The translations under genes and the position numbers were made by a program. Of a stretch of 64,000 nt of DNA, positions 27,045-35,053 are shown one piece after another. The DNA is taken from positions 34,295 through 98,294 of the forward strand of contig NZBA01000054.1 of assembly GCA_002686265.1 (NCBI GenBank), given 5' to 3'. The notes beneath the pieces were generated by a model. It saw nothing but the letters and a program-made list of their open reading frames with translations, did no database searches and had not been told where the DNA came from. This DNA is from Planctomycetota bacterium. Lineage in GTDB: Bacteria; Planctomycetota; UBA1135; GCA-002686595. The stretch's first letter is position 1. Every line of letters begins with the position of its first letter.

Positions 27045-27104
27045 GGTGGCCCCATGCTCTCGTGCGTACACTGCATGCTGTCTGCGAGCATCCTAGCGAG
27101 CCTC

Positions 27105-27110
27105 TACAAT
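27105..27110 (+). promoter_or_regulatory. Candidate -10 hexamer (TACAAT), suggesting a nearly leaderless mRNA
   Basis: TACAAT sits 10 bp upstream of the nuclease ATG at 27121. A transcription start about 7 bp downstream of the hexamer would leave a leader of only 2-4 bases. No Shine-Dalgarno sequence is present in the gap. The -35 region is not convincing. Confidence 0.35.
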
Positions 27111-27120
27111 CCCCGCACCG

Positions 27121-28131
27121 ATGTTTCCCCCCCTGCTCCTCTCCCTCGCCACCGCCCTCGCCGGGCAGGACGCCCCGGCCCCTTCACCGCCCGCCGCCGC
27201 CCTCGAGCTGTTCGAGGTGGTCAAGGTCGTCGACGGCGACACGCTGCACGTGATGCGCAACGAGGTGAAGGAGAAGCTCCGGCTCCTCTCCGTCGACACC
27301 GAGGAGAAGTTCAACCCCTCCTATCGCGGCTCGCCCACCAAGCCGCAGACGGTGTACGGGGAAGAGTGCGCCGTCTGGGCGCGGGAGTTCCTCGCCGAGC
27401 GAGCGAGCGTGGAAGGTGTGATGAAGGTCGGCTTGGCCTTCCCCTCCGGGGAGGAGGAGCGCGATATCTACGGGCGCCTCTTGTGCCACGTGCTCCTGCC
27501 CGACGGCACCGACTTCAACCTGCTCCTCGTCGAACAAGGCAAGAGCCCCTACTTCAACAAGTACGGCAACAGCAGGATCTGCCACGAGGCCTTCGTCGCC
27601 GCGCAAGAGCGCGCGCGCGAAGCCCGGATCGGCGTCTGGGATCCCGAGACCAACGCGCCCGCCGTCGCCGGACGGCCCGCAGTTCGGCGCCCCTACGGTC
27701 GCCTCCTGCCCTGGTGGCAGGCCCGCGCCGACGCAATCGAGGACTTCCGTAGGCGCCGCGGGCAGCGCGTCGTGGCGGCGGACGACGCCGACGCCTTGGA
27801 GCGTTCGGCGGCCCTCGAGGAGCCGCTCGTGACCATCTTCGGCACTCCCGACCGGCTGTTCGACGAGAGCGACGGCAGCCTGACCGTCCTCTTCCGCGCC
27901 AGCGATCGCAAGCGCGCCCTGCGCGTGCGGATCCCCATGGACGCCCGCGAGAGCCACGCCAGCCTGGACCTCGAGGGTCTCGGCGAGGAGTTCCGGCAGA
28001 ACTACGTCTACGTGACCGGACTCCTCCGCCGCACCGAGCGTGGCTTCGAGTTCCCCTCCTCCGGGCCGGAGGCCTGGCGCCTGGCCGGCCCCGAGCCGGA
28101 GACCGCCGCGCCCGCCCCCGCCGAGGAGTAG
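27121..28131 (+). CDS. Exported thermonuclease (SNase-like) with C-terminal extension
   Basis: This 336-residue protein has a short signal peptide (MFPPLLLSLATALAGQ) and a staphylococcal nuclease fold. VVKVVDGDTLHV, LRLLSVDTEEKFNP (the Arg and Asp of the active site), YGEECAVWAREFL, and DIYGRLLCHVLLPDG with the second Arg cover the catalytic set, followed by LLLVEQGKSPYF and AREARIGVWDP. The first 180 residues are a normal SNase domain. The remaining 150 include a charged linker and a beta-rich region (LVTIFGTPDRLF, VYVTGLLRRTERGFEF) that may be an OB-like domain. It would hydrolyse extracellular DNA or RNA with Ca2+. It is divergent from the Enzyme I-like gene. A -10-like TACAAT lies only 10 bp before the ATG. 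Confidence 0.88.
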   Translation: MFPPLLLSLATALAGQDAPAPSPPAAALELFEVVKVVDGDTLHVMRNEVKEKLRLLSVDTEEKFNPSYRGSPTKPQTVYGEECAVWAREFLAERASVEGVMKVGLAFPSGEEERDIYGRLLCHVLLPDGTDFNLLLVEQGKSPYFNKYGNSRICHEAFVAAQERAREARIGVWDPETNAPAVAGRPAVRRPYGRLLPWWQARADAIEDFRRRRGQRVVAADDADALERSAALEEPLVTIFGTPDRLFDESDGSLTVLFRASDRKRALRVRIPMDARESHASLDLEGLGEEFRQNYVYVTGLLRRTERGFEFPSSGPEAWRLAGPEPETAAPAPAEE

Positions 28132-28151
28132 AGCCTCGCGCGGGAAGCCGG

Positions 28152-28658
28152 CTAGCGCCGCCGGCTCTGGGACACGAGGTGTCCCGCCTCAGGCAGGACG
28201 ATCTTCTCCATCGCCAGGCGTAGGGCCTTGGGCGAGCCGGGCATCGCGAGCACGACCGTGTCCCCCACCAGACCTCCCAGCGCGCGGCTGAGGATGGCGG
28301 CGCTGCCGATCTCGGCGTAGGAGAGCCAGCGAAACAGCTCGCCGAAGCCGGGGAGCTCGCTGTCAAGTACCTCTCCGAGCGCGGTGAAGGTCACGTCCCG
28401 CGGCGCGATGCCCGTACCGCCGGTGGTCAGCACGAGGTCGATGTCGGCCCGCTCCGCCGCCGCCCGCACCGAAGTGGCGATGAGCGCACCTTCGTCGGGG
28501 CAGAGGCTTCGCTCGACGACGCGGTGGCCGGCCGCCTCGATCGCTTCGACGAGGTAGTCGCCCCCGCGATCCGATCCGCGATCGCGGCTGTCGCTGATGG
28601 TCAAGACCGCGAAGGCGATGCAGACGGGTGACTCGTCTCGGTGCTCTTGAAGGCCCAT
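28152..28658 (-). CDS. moaB: MoaB/Mog-family molybdopterin protein
   Basis: This 168-residue protein has the MoCF_biosynth fold: FAVLTISDSRDRGSDRGGDY, then VVERSLCPDEGALIATSVRA, DLVLTTGGTGIAPRDVT (the TTGGTG signature), and VVLAMPGSPKALRLAMEKI. The family binds or adenylylates molybdopterin during molybdenum cofactor synthesis, though MoaB itself is sometimes of uncertain role. The start at ATG 28658 follows the btpA stop by 10 bp, so it is probably the third gene of the SGNH-btpA-moaB run. No other moa/mob/mog gene or molybdoenzyme is visible in the window. The longer upstream frame is a shadow of btpA. Confidence 0.9.
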   Translation of the reverse strand: MGLQEHRDESPVCIAFAVLTISDSRDRGSDRGGDYLVEAIEAAGHRVVERSLCPDEGALIATSVRAAAERADIDLVLTTGGTGIAPRDVTFTALGEVLDSELPGFGELFRWLSYAEIGSAAILSRALGGLVGDTVVLAMPGSPKALRLAMEKIVLPEAGHLVSQSRRR

Positions 28659-28668
28659 CGGCGCGAGG

Positions 28669-29526
28669 CTACCGCGAGCCGCCGGGGTTGGGCAAGTCTC
28701 CCCCGCCGCGGGTCTCGGATGCGGCGAGGGCGTCCATCCCCTCCCGCAGCTTCCGCACGCGCGCGGGATCGACCGGCCCGTCGATGCGGCCGCCGCGCTT
28801 GAGCCAGGTCCCCACGATCGCGCCGTCGGCGTGGCGCAGCAGGCCGGCATCCTCGGCGGTCAAGCCGGCCCCGATCAGGATGCGCCCCGCGCCGATCCCC
28901 TCCCGCACGCACGCAACGTCGCCGGGAGCGGGAGCGCTACCCGTCGCCGACCCGGTCAGGATCACCGCGTCGGCCAGGCCGCGCCCGAGGGTCTCGCGCG
29001 CCGCGTCCTCGATGCTCTCCGAGCCCACCGGCGTGGCGTGTTTGACGTGCACGTCGGCGAGGATCGCGACGGAGGGGCAAAGCCGCGCCCGTTCCCTCAA
29101 GGTCTCGTCCGCCCGTCCCTCGATCAGCCCCTGATCAGTCGCGGCCACGCCCGTGTGGACGTTGACGCGCACGAAGCGCGCGCCGGTGGCGGCGCAGATC
29201 CCCAGGGCCGCCCGCACGTCGTTGCGCAGGACGTTGACGCCCACGGGAAGCGAGCCGACGGCGTCGCGGACGGCGTGGACGGCCAGGGTCAGGCCCGCGA
29301 CCGTCTCCGCCGGCACCGCTCCGCCGTGGAAGGGCGCGTCACCGAAGTTCTCGACGATGACCGCCCGGGCGCCGCCCTCGGCCAGGGCGCGCGCGTCGCT
29401 CACCGCTCCCTCGATCACGCTCCCGATCTCTCCCCCGAAACGCGGCGCACCGGGGAGCGGCGCGAGGTGACAAACGCCGATCAAGGTCGGGGTCACGCCG
29501 AAGAGCTCGCTCATGATCTCGCTCAT
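28669..29526 (-). CDS. BtpA/SgcQ-family TIM-barrel protein
   Basis: This 285-residue protein matches the BtpA family: LIGVCHLAPLPGAPRFGG near the start, GGARAVIVENFGDAPF, GVNVLRNDVRAALGICAATG, FVRVNVHTGVAATDQGLIEG, ILADVHVKHATPVGS, and GAIVGTWLKRGG at the C terminus. BtpA was named for photosystem I biogenesis in cyanobacteria, but the family is widespread in non-photosynthetic bacteria and archaea, where it may be a phosphosugar- or nucleoside-related enzyme. The ATG at 29526 overlaps the upstream SGNH gene's stop as ATGA, so they are coupled; moaB follows 10 bp after the stop. There are no photosynthesis genes here, so the cyanobacterial role does not apply. Confidence 0.9.
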   Translation of the reverse strand: MSEIMSELFGVTPTLIGVCHLAPLPGAPRFGGEIGSVIEGAVSDARALAEGGARAVIVENFGDAPFHGGAVPAETVAGLTLAVHAVRDAVGSLPVGVNVLRNDVRAALGICAATGARFVRVNVHTGVAATDQGLIEGRADETLRERARLCPSVAILADVHVKHATPVGSESIEDAARETLGRGLADAVILTGSATGSAPAPGDVACVREGIGAGRILIGAGLTAEDAGLLRHADGAIVGTWLKRGGRIDGPVDPARVRKLREGMDALAASETRGGGDLPNPGGSR

Positions 29527-30680
29527 CCGTCGAACTCTCCTCGCAAGCCCCCCAGGATCGCCGGGAACACGGCCCGGTTGCCTCTGGGTGAGAGGTGGTC
29601 TTTCATCGTGCCCTCCTGGATGTAGTAGTCCTTCCAGCTCCCGCCGGTCCGCTCGTGGTCTTGCCTCAGGGCGCGTTTGGAGGAGACGTAGGGGATCTCC
29701 AGCTCCGCGCAGGTTCCGATCAGCAGCTCCTCGCGCCAGGTCCACGGGCCCTCGCTGGCGGCCGATTCGGGCGCATGGAAGAGGACGAAGAAGAACTCGA
29801 GCTCGCGCGCTCGAAGCTCGTTGGCGATCTCCTCGATGATCGCACGCGAGAGCATCCCCTTGCGCTCGACGAGCGAGGCGTCCTCGCCCTCGGGATGCCT
29901 GAGGGCCGCCGGCCACCAGGACGCGCGTAGCGAGAGAAACCGCAGCAAGTAGCTGGTGATCTCGGGAGGGTGCTCCTCCAGCCATGCGTCGACGTCTCCG
30001 ATCTCGGGAGGGTCGACCTCCAACTGTCCGTCCACCAGACGCACGACCGGCTTGGAGCAGCCGCGAAAGTCCAGCAAGCAGCGGTCGAGGTCGTTGTCCA
30101 CCAAGATACCGATGACGACGAGGGGGCGCCGCTCCAGCCAACGGTCGACGGATTCGCGCATCAACAGATACGCCTGGTCGAGGCCGAAGGCGCTGGTTCC
30201 GTAGTTCAGCATCATGAACTTCGAGCGCAGGGGAGACTTCTCGAGCAGGCCCTGCCAGCAGGAGCTGTCGGGCACGACGCAGGCGGCGAAGGAGTCGCCG
30301 TACATCAAGACCGGACGCCGATCCACGAGCCAGCGGACCTGGGCGTGCTCGTAGGTCCCGGGGGTGACGCTGTCGTCGAGCCAGCCGACCAGCTCGTCCT
30401 TGCGAACGAAGGCGTCCCGCCTCGCGCTGTCGGTGAAGAGGTGATGAAGCTTCCAGTAGTCGCCGTCCGCGTCGGGGTCGGCGAAGAAAACCGCCTGGCG
30501 TACCGGCTTCCCCAGGCGCTCGGTCAACAGGCCTCCGCCGAAGAGGATCTCGCGGAAGACCAGCTCGGCGCCCGCCAGGCCCCCCGCCAGGCCGAGCACC
30601 AGGGCCAACAGGGCGCGCCGGAGCCTCCCGTGGCGCCGAGCGGGGCGGCTCGGGGCGGCTTCGATATGGGTCGTGCTCAT
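29523..30680 (-). CDS. SGNH/GDSL hydrolase-like single-pass membrane protein
   Basis: This 385-residue protein has a basic N terminus followed by one hydrophobic helix (LRRALLALVLGLAGGLAGAE), so it is probably anchored with a periplasmic domain. The domain opens with PVLMYGDSFAACVVPDSSCW, a GDS block I motif with the nucleophile Ser, and closes with YYIQEGTMKDHLSPRGNRAV, which supplies a catalytic DxxH-like motif (DHLS). This is the layout of SGNH esterases and of acetyl-transferring AlgJ/AlgX-like proteins that modify polysaccharides. Specificity is not recognisable. ATG 30680 was chosen because it places the membrane helix at the N terminus. The 3' end overlaps btpA by 4 bp. Confidence 0.7.
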   Translation of the reverse strand: MSTTHIEAAPSRPARRHGRLRRALLALVLGLAGGLAGAELVFREILFGGGLLTERLGKPVRQAVFFADPDADGDYWKLHHLFTDSARRDAFVRKDELVGWLDDSVTPGTYEHAQVRWLVDRRPVLMYGDSFAACVVPDSSCWQGLLEKSPLRSKFMMLNYGTSAFGLDQAYLLMRESVDRWLERRPLVVIGILVDNDLDRCLLDFRGCSKPVVRLVDGQLEVDPPEIGDVDAWLEEHPPEITSYLLRFLSLRASWWPAALRHPEGEDASLVERKGMLSRAIIEEIANELRARELEFFFVLFHAPESAASEGPWTWREELLIGTCAELEIPYVSSKRALRQDHERTGGSWKDYYIQEGTMKDHLSPRGNRAVFPAILGGLRGEFDG

Positions 30681-30761
30681 CGCGGTCACGAACGCGGCGC
30701 CCGCGCGCCACGCTCGCTCCGCGAACACTCTAGCGCCCTTCGCCCGCGCTTCGAGCCGCGA

Positions 30762-31595
30762 TCAGGGGCCGAAGATGACGGCGACGCCGTTGGTCAGGTT
30801 GAAGCCCGCGCCGCAGGGGCTGAACTGCGGGTCTCGATACCAACCCTGGAAGAAGCGCGTGTCTCCCGCCCCCCATCCGCCCGCCGCGGCCAGGCCGGGC
30901 CCCCAGTGGGCGCGCCCGAGGGAGTCGGGAACGGACACTCCCAACCGTCGGACGCCCTGACCCGCGCAGCGCAGGCCGTCACCGAACGCGACGCCGTTGC
31001 CGCCGTTGATGGCGTTGTTCCCCGAGAAGAGAAGGGCGGGTTGGCTGAACAAGAGCGAGTCGGCGTGGAAGGCGAGGTCGTCCGCCGCCGCGCTGTCGGT
31101 CCCCTCGGAGATCAGTCGCGCGCCCTGGCTATTGATGGAGTTGGCGCAGCCGCGCCCGGCGTGGCCGGCGTTCGAGCAGGGCGGAGCGCTGCCCGAGCCG
31201 TCGCAGGAGCAAAAGGACGTCCCCGGCCCCTCGAGAACGGTCACGACACCCGTCATGCCCAGGAACACGTGCGGCAAGCACTGGTAGTCATAGCGGTTTC
31301 CCGGCATGGGAAAGTTCGCCAGCAGGGCTTGGTCGAAGACGACGTCGAAGACCGGAACCGTGGCCGTCAGCAGGGAGTGAAAGGCCTCATTGCCGTCGAG
31401 CATGCCGTCGGTGCCCTCGGTAACGGTGTGATCGCCGCTGTGCCACACGAAGCGCACGGTGTCGCCTACGTTGATCGCAACCTCCTGCGGAGTGAAATCG
31501 AATCCCTGTTGGTGGACCTCGACGACATCCGCCCGGGCCGAGAGACTGAAGGGAAACAGCAGCGCAGTCAGCGCCGCGCATGCACTGCGCTTCAT
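30762..31595 (-). CDS. Exported cupredoxin (plastocyanin-like) protein with QGWYRDP C-terminal module
   Basis: This 277-residue protein has a signal peptide (MKRSACAALTALLFPFSLSARA) and then a type 1 copper domain: FDFTPQEVAINVGDTVRFVW, with copper ligands His56 (SGDH), Cys106 and His109 (YQCLPH) and Met114 (GMTG). The rest (about 130-277) is a different domain containing SAAADDLAFHADSLLF, a Cys-containing centre and the ending FFQGWYRDPQFS followed by NLTNGVAVIF. The same ending occurs in the CotH protein at 43312-45858. The copper domain would carry electrons or store copper in the periplasm. The C-terminal module may be for sorting or surface attachment (inference). It is divergent from the CarboxypepD_reg-like gene. 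Confidence 0.85.
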   Translation of the reverse strand: MKRSACAALTALLFPFSLSARADVVEVHQQGFDFTPQEVAINVGDTVRFVWHSGDHTVTEGTDGMLDGNEAFHSLLTATVPVFDVVFDQALLANFPMPGNRYDYQCLPHVFLGMTGVVTVLEGPGTSFCSCDGSGSAPPCSNAGHAGRGCANSINSQGARLISEGTDSAAADDLAFHADSLLFSQPALLFSGNNAINGGNGVAFGDGLRCAGQGVRRLGVSVPDSLGRAHWGPGLAAAGGWGAGDTRFFQGWYRDPQFSPCGAGFNLTNGVAVIFGP

Positions 31596-31753
31596 GGGTG
31601 GGGTTTCCGCTGAAAGATGGCCCCCGCGGCTGCGAGGTGCGGGGAGGGGATCGGCCTCCATCGTCGACGGCCTCCGGCGGTCTGTCAAGGTGGGCCGGGC
31701 TCGGGCGGTGTAGGCTATCGGAGCGCGTCCTCTTCAGAGCCGCGCCCGCTGGC

Positions 31754-33250
31754 ATGCCCTCCTCTCGACGGCCCGAACCGCGCATCCTCGCCCTGATCGT
31801 CGCCCTCGGCTCCTGCCTCTCCCTGGCGGTGTGGCTGGGGAGCGGAGATGGGGACGGAAACGAGGGCGCCTCCCTGGAACCGAAGCGGGAGCGGGAGACG
31901 CCGGCGAGGCCCGCCGGCGAGCTCTCCGCGCCCGTCGCCGGTGGCGCGGCGCCGGTCGAGGCCCTCGACACGCCCGCGCCGAGCGAGCGCGGCAACGGGC
32001 GCACGAGCGTCGCCGCGAACGGCGACGGCGGCGAGGGGGCGATCCACGGCAGGGTGACGCTCCCCGACGGCTCCCCCGCGGGCGCCGGTATCCTGGTCGT
32101 CGCCACGCCGGGACGGGATGAGTGCCCCCTAGCGCTCGCGGAGCGCATCCGCGAGGACCCGGACAGCGGCCACTGCGCCCTGACCGACGGCGACGGCTCC
32201 TTCGTGATCCTCGGCCTGCGCCCGGCGGCGGACTACGCGCTCACCATCGGCGGAGCGGGGTTCGTCGGGCACCAGCGTCAGTGGGTCACCAACACCGAGC
32301 GCCCGACGGCGGTCTACCGAGTCATGCGCCTGTTCGGACTGACGGTCTCGCTCACCGAGTCCGGCGGCGCGCCCCTGCGATTGCACGCCGGGCTCTTCGG
32401 CCAGCGCGCCGGCCACGGGCGGCTCAAGCTCCCCGGGGTCTTCCCACTCACGGGGACACCCGCCAGCGCGGTACTGGCGGGCATCGCTCCCGACGACCTG
32501 CGCGGCGCCGACATCGGACGGCGGACCCTGCTCTACACGAGCGCCGAGGACGCCCTCGAGTTAGGGCCGATCACGTTCCAGGCGAACCTCCCCGGCTATG
32601 CTCCCTTGAGCCTCGAGGTGCGCGCGCGCGCGGTGACCGAAGGCCTCGCCGAGTATCAAGCGCGCGTCGAGCCGACCGCCACCGGCTTCGGTCGGCTCGA
32701 GGTGGCGCTCCTCGGCTGGCGCGGACCCGGCCCGCCCTTCGTCGGCCCCGACGGGCCGGGCGCCACCCTGCACCTCCACTCCCTGCGCGGCGTACGCATC
32801 GCCTTCGCCCTCGGTCCGTTCCAGGACGACCGCATCCTGGTCGACGGCCTGCCCCACGGCACCTGGCGCTGCTCCCTCGGTGCGCCCGGTGCCATGGTCA
32901 ACCTGGCGCGCTCGATGACCGCGGAGCGAGAGCTGGAAATCGGCCGCGAGACCGCTCGCTACGTGATCGACCTCGGCGAGACTGCCGCCCTCGAGCTAGC
33001 AATCCACGCCGACGACGGCTCTCCCTGGCACGGCCGCGCCTCCTTGGTGTACGCGTCGGAAGCCAGCCCCCGGGAGGGCTGGAAGAGCCAGCACTTCCGC
33101 TCCGCTCCCTACCGCATCGACGGCCTCGCACCCGGGCTGTACCGCCTCGCCCTGCGGCTTCCCTTCGCGGCGGGGACTTCGGTCGAGGACCCCATGACGG
33201 TGACCCTGCGCGGGGGCGAGTGCGCTCGGGTCGAGCTCCGAGGGCGCTGA
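31754..33250 (+). CDS. Exported protein with carboxypeptidase-regulatory-like (beta-sandwich) domain
   Basis: This 498-residue protein starts at ATG 31754 with an N-terminal hydrophobic segment (ILALIVALGSCLSLAVWLG), then a Pro/Ala-rich, probably disordered linker (about 35-95). A carboxypeptidase-regulatory-like domain follows: AIHGRVTLPDGSPAGAGILV, then TDGDGSFVILGLRPAADYAL. The remainder consists of further beta-rich repeats of similar plan (VRIAFALGPFQDDRILVDGL, FRSAPYRIDGLAPGLYRLAL). Such domains act as extracellular structural or binding modules. No catalytic motif is evident. The segment may be an uncleaved anchor. Upstream frame shadows the cupredoxin start region. It is followed 106 bp later by the formiminotransferase gene on the same strand. 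Confidence 0.65.
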   Translation: MPSSRRPEPRILALIVALGSCLSLAVWLGSGDGDGNEGASLEPKRERETPARPAGELSAPVAGGAAPVEALDTPAPSERGNGRTSVAANGDGGEGAIHGRVTLPDGSPAGAGILVVATPGRDECPLALAERIREDPDSGHCALTDGDGSFVILGLRPAADYALTIGGAGFVGHQRQWVTNTERPTAVYRVMRLFGLTVSLTESGGAPLRLHAGLFGQRAGHGRLKLPGVFPLTGTPASAVLAGIAPDDLRGADIGRRTLLYTSAEDALELGPITFQANLPGYAPLSLEVRARAVTEGLAEYQARVEPTATGFGRLEVALLGWRGPGPPFVGPDGPGATLHLHSLRGVRIAFALGPFQDDRILVDGLPHGTWRCSLGAPGAMVNLARSMTAERELEIGRETARYVIDLGETAALELAIHADDGSPWHGRASLVYASEASPREGWKSQHFRSAPYRIDGLAPGLYRLALRLPFAAGTSVEDPMTVTLRGGECARVELRGR

Positions 33251-33355
33251 ACCGCGCGCGGCGGGGACCTCCGCGGACCGTTTGTGCCGCTCCGGCGTGC
33301 TCGCTATCGTTCGAGCCGAGCCGTACCGAGCTCCCCCACCCACCCAGCGAACTCC

Positions 33356-35038
33356 ATGAGCCGTCTGATCGAGTGCGTCCCCAACTTCAGCGAGGGGCGC
33401 GACCTGTCCGTCATCGAACGCATCACCGAGAGGATCGAGAGCGTGGACGGCGTACGGCTGTTGGACGTGGATCCCGGCCAGGCCACCCACCGCACGGTCG
33501 TGACCTTCGTCGGCCCGCCTGAACAGGTGCTGGAAGCCGCCGTACGCGCCGTCACCGCGGCCTGCGAGCTGATCGACATGAGCCGGCACAACGGGGAACA
33601 CCCGCGCTTCGGCGCGACCGACGTCTGCCCCCTCGTGCCCGTCTCGGGGGTAACGATGGAGGAGACGGCCGAGTACGCCCGCGAGCTCGGGCGTCGTTTG
33701 GGCGAGGAGCTGGGGGTTACGGTCTTCTGCTACGAGGCCGCCGCCACGCGCGAGGAGCGCCGCAACCTCGCCACTGTGCGCGCGGGCGAGTACGAGGGTC
33801 TCGCCGAGCGCCTCGGCGATCCCGACTGGAGGCCCGACTTCGGACCGGCCGAGTTCCACCCCCGCTGGGGAGCGACGGCCGTCGGTGCGCGCGATTTCCT
33901 GGTGGCCTACAACGTCAATCTCAACACGACGTCCACGCGACGCGCCAACGCGATCGCCTTCGATGTGCGCGAGAAGGGCCGCATCCTGCGCGAGCCCGAC
34001 CCCCTGACCGGAGAGATCGTGCGCGACGAGAGCGGCGAGCAGGTCTGGTCACCCGGCTCTCTCGAGCACGTCAAGGCCATCGGCTGGTTCATCGAGGAGT
34101 ACGGGGTGGCCCAGATATCGATGAACCTGACCAACATCTCGAAGACGGCCCTGCACACGGCCTTCGACGAGGTCTGCCGCAAGGCCGACGCGCGCGGCGT
34201 GCGGGTCACGGGTTCCGAGCTGGTCGGGTTGATCCCCCGCACGGCAATGCTCGACGCCGGGCGCCACTTCCTCCGCAAGCAGCGACGCTCCCTGGGAGTC
34301 TCGGACGAGGAGCTGATCAAGATCGCCGTGCGCTCCTTGGGCCTCGACGAGCTGGCGCCGTTCGAGCCGCGGGAGAAGGTCATCGAGTACCTCCTGGAGG
34401 CGGACGCCCCCCGCCGCGGGATCGACGAGAGCGTGCGGGGCTTCACCGAGCAGACCGCCAGCGAGTCCCCCGCCCCCGGCGGCGGGGCGGTCTCCGCGGC
34501 GGTCGGCGCCCTGGGAGCGGCCCTGGGGACGATGGTCGCCAACCTCTCGGCCCACCGCCGCGGCTGGGACGAGCGCTGGGAGGAGTTCAGCGACTGGGCG
34601 GAGAAGGGCAAGGCCCTGCACGAGGAGCTCCTGCGCCTGGTCGACGCCGACACCGATGCCTTCAACGCGATCCTGGCCGCCGGGCGCATGGCGCGCGGCA
34701 GCGAGGACGAGCGGCGCGCGCGCGACGAGGCGGTCGAGGCTGCGACGCGAGGTGCGATCGACGTCCCCCTGCGGGTGATGGAGGTCGCCTTGGAGTCGAT
34801 GGAGCTGTCGGGCGCCATGGCCCGCGACGGCCAGGAGACCTCTGCCTCGGACGCGGGAGTCGGTGCCCTTTGCGCCCGGACCGCCGTGCGCGGCGCCTAC
34901 CTCAACGTCCGCATCAACGCCGCTCAGCTGGCCGATGAGCGCACGGCCGGAGAGTACCTCAGCCGCGGAAAAGAGCTCGAAGCCCGCGCGCGGGAGCTGG
35001 AGTGCGAGGCGCTCGAGGCCGTCGAGGCCCGGCTCTAA
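33356..35038 (+). CDS. Bifunctional formiminotransferase-cyclodeaminase (FTCD)
   Basis: This 560-residue protein joins two enzymes. Residues 1 to about 325 form glutamate formiminotransferase (SRLIECVPNFSEGRDLSVIE, then LIDMSRHNGEHPRFGATDVC with the conserved His, and VGARDFLVAYNVNLNTT). Residues about 365-555 form formimidoyltetrahydrofolate cyclodeaminase (SESPAPGGGAVSAAVGALGA, MVANLSAHRRGWDERWEE, LVDADTDAFNAILAAGRM). Together they transfer the formimino group from histidine breakdown to tetrahydrofolate and convert it to 5,10-methenyl-THF, releasing ammonia. The fusion is the vertebrate FTCD order and is also found in some bacteria. ATG 33356 starts directly at the conserved N terminus. 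No hut genes are adjacent. It is convergent with the histidine kinase gene, 15 bp away. Confidence 0.94.
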   Translation: MSRLIECVPNFSEGRDLSVIERITERIESVDGVRLLDVDPGQATHRTVVTFVGPPEQVLEAAVRAVTAACELIDMSRHNGEHPRFGATDVCPLVPVSGVTMEETAEYARELGRRLGEELGVTVFCYEAAATREERRNLATVRAGEYEGLAERLGDPDWRPDFGPAEFHPRWGATAVGARDFLVAYNVNLNTTSTRRANAIAFDVREKGRILREPDPLTGEIVRDESGEQVWSPGSLEHVKAIGWFIEEYGVAQISMNLTNISKTALHTAFDEVCRKADARGVRVTGSELVGLIPRTAMLDAGRHFLRKQRRSLGVSDEELIKIAVRSLGLDELAPFEPREKVIEYLLEADAPRRGIDESVRGFTEQTASESPAPGGGAVSAAVGALGAALGTMVANLSAHRRGWDERWEEFSDWAEKGKALHEELLRLVDADTDAFNAILAAGRMARGSEDERRARDEAVEAATRGAIDVPLRVMEVALESMELSGAMARDGQETSASDAGVGALCARTAVRGAYLNVRINAAQLADERTAGEYLSRGKELEARARELECEALEAVEARL

Positions 35039-35053
35039 GCCGACCTCACACGC

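Noticed and set aside
28669..29526. BtpA as a sign of photosynthesis
   Set aside because: The family is common in non-photosynthetic bacteria and no photosystem genes are present.
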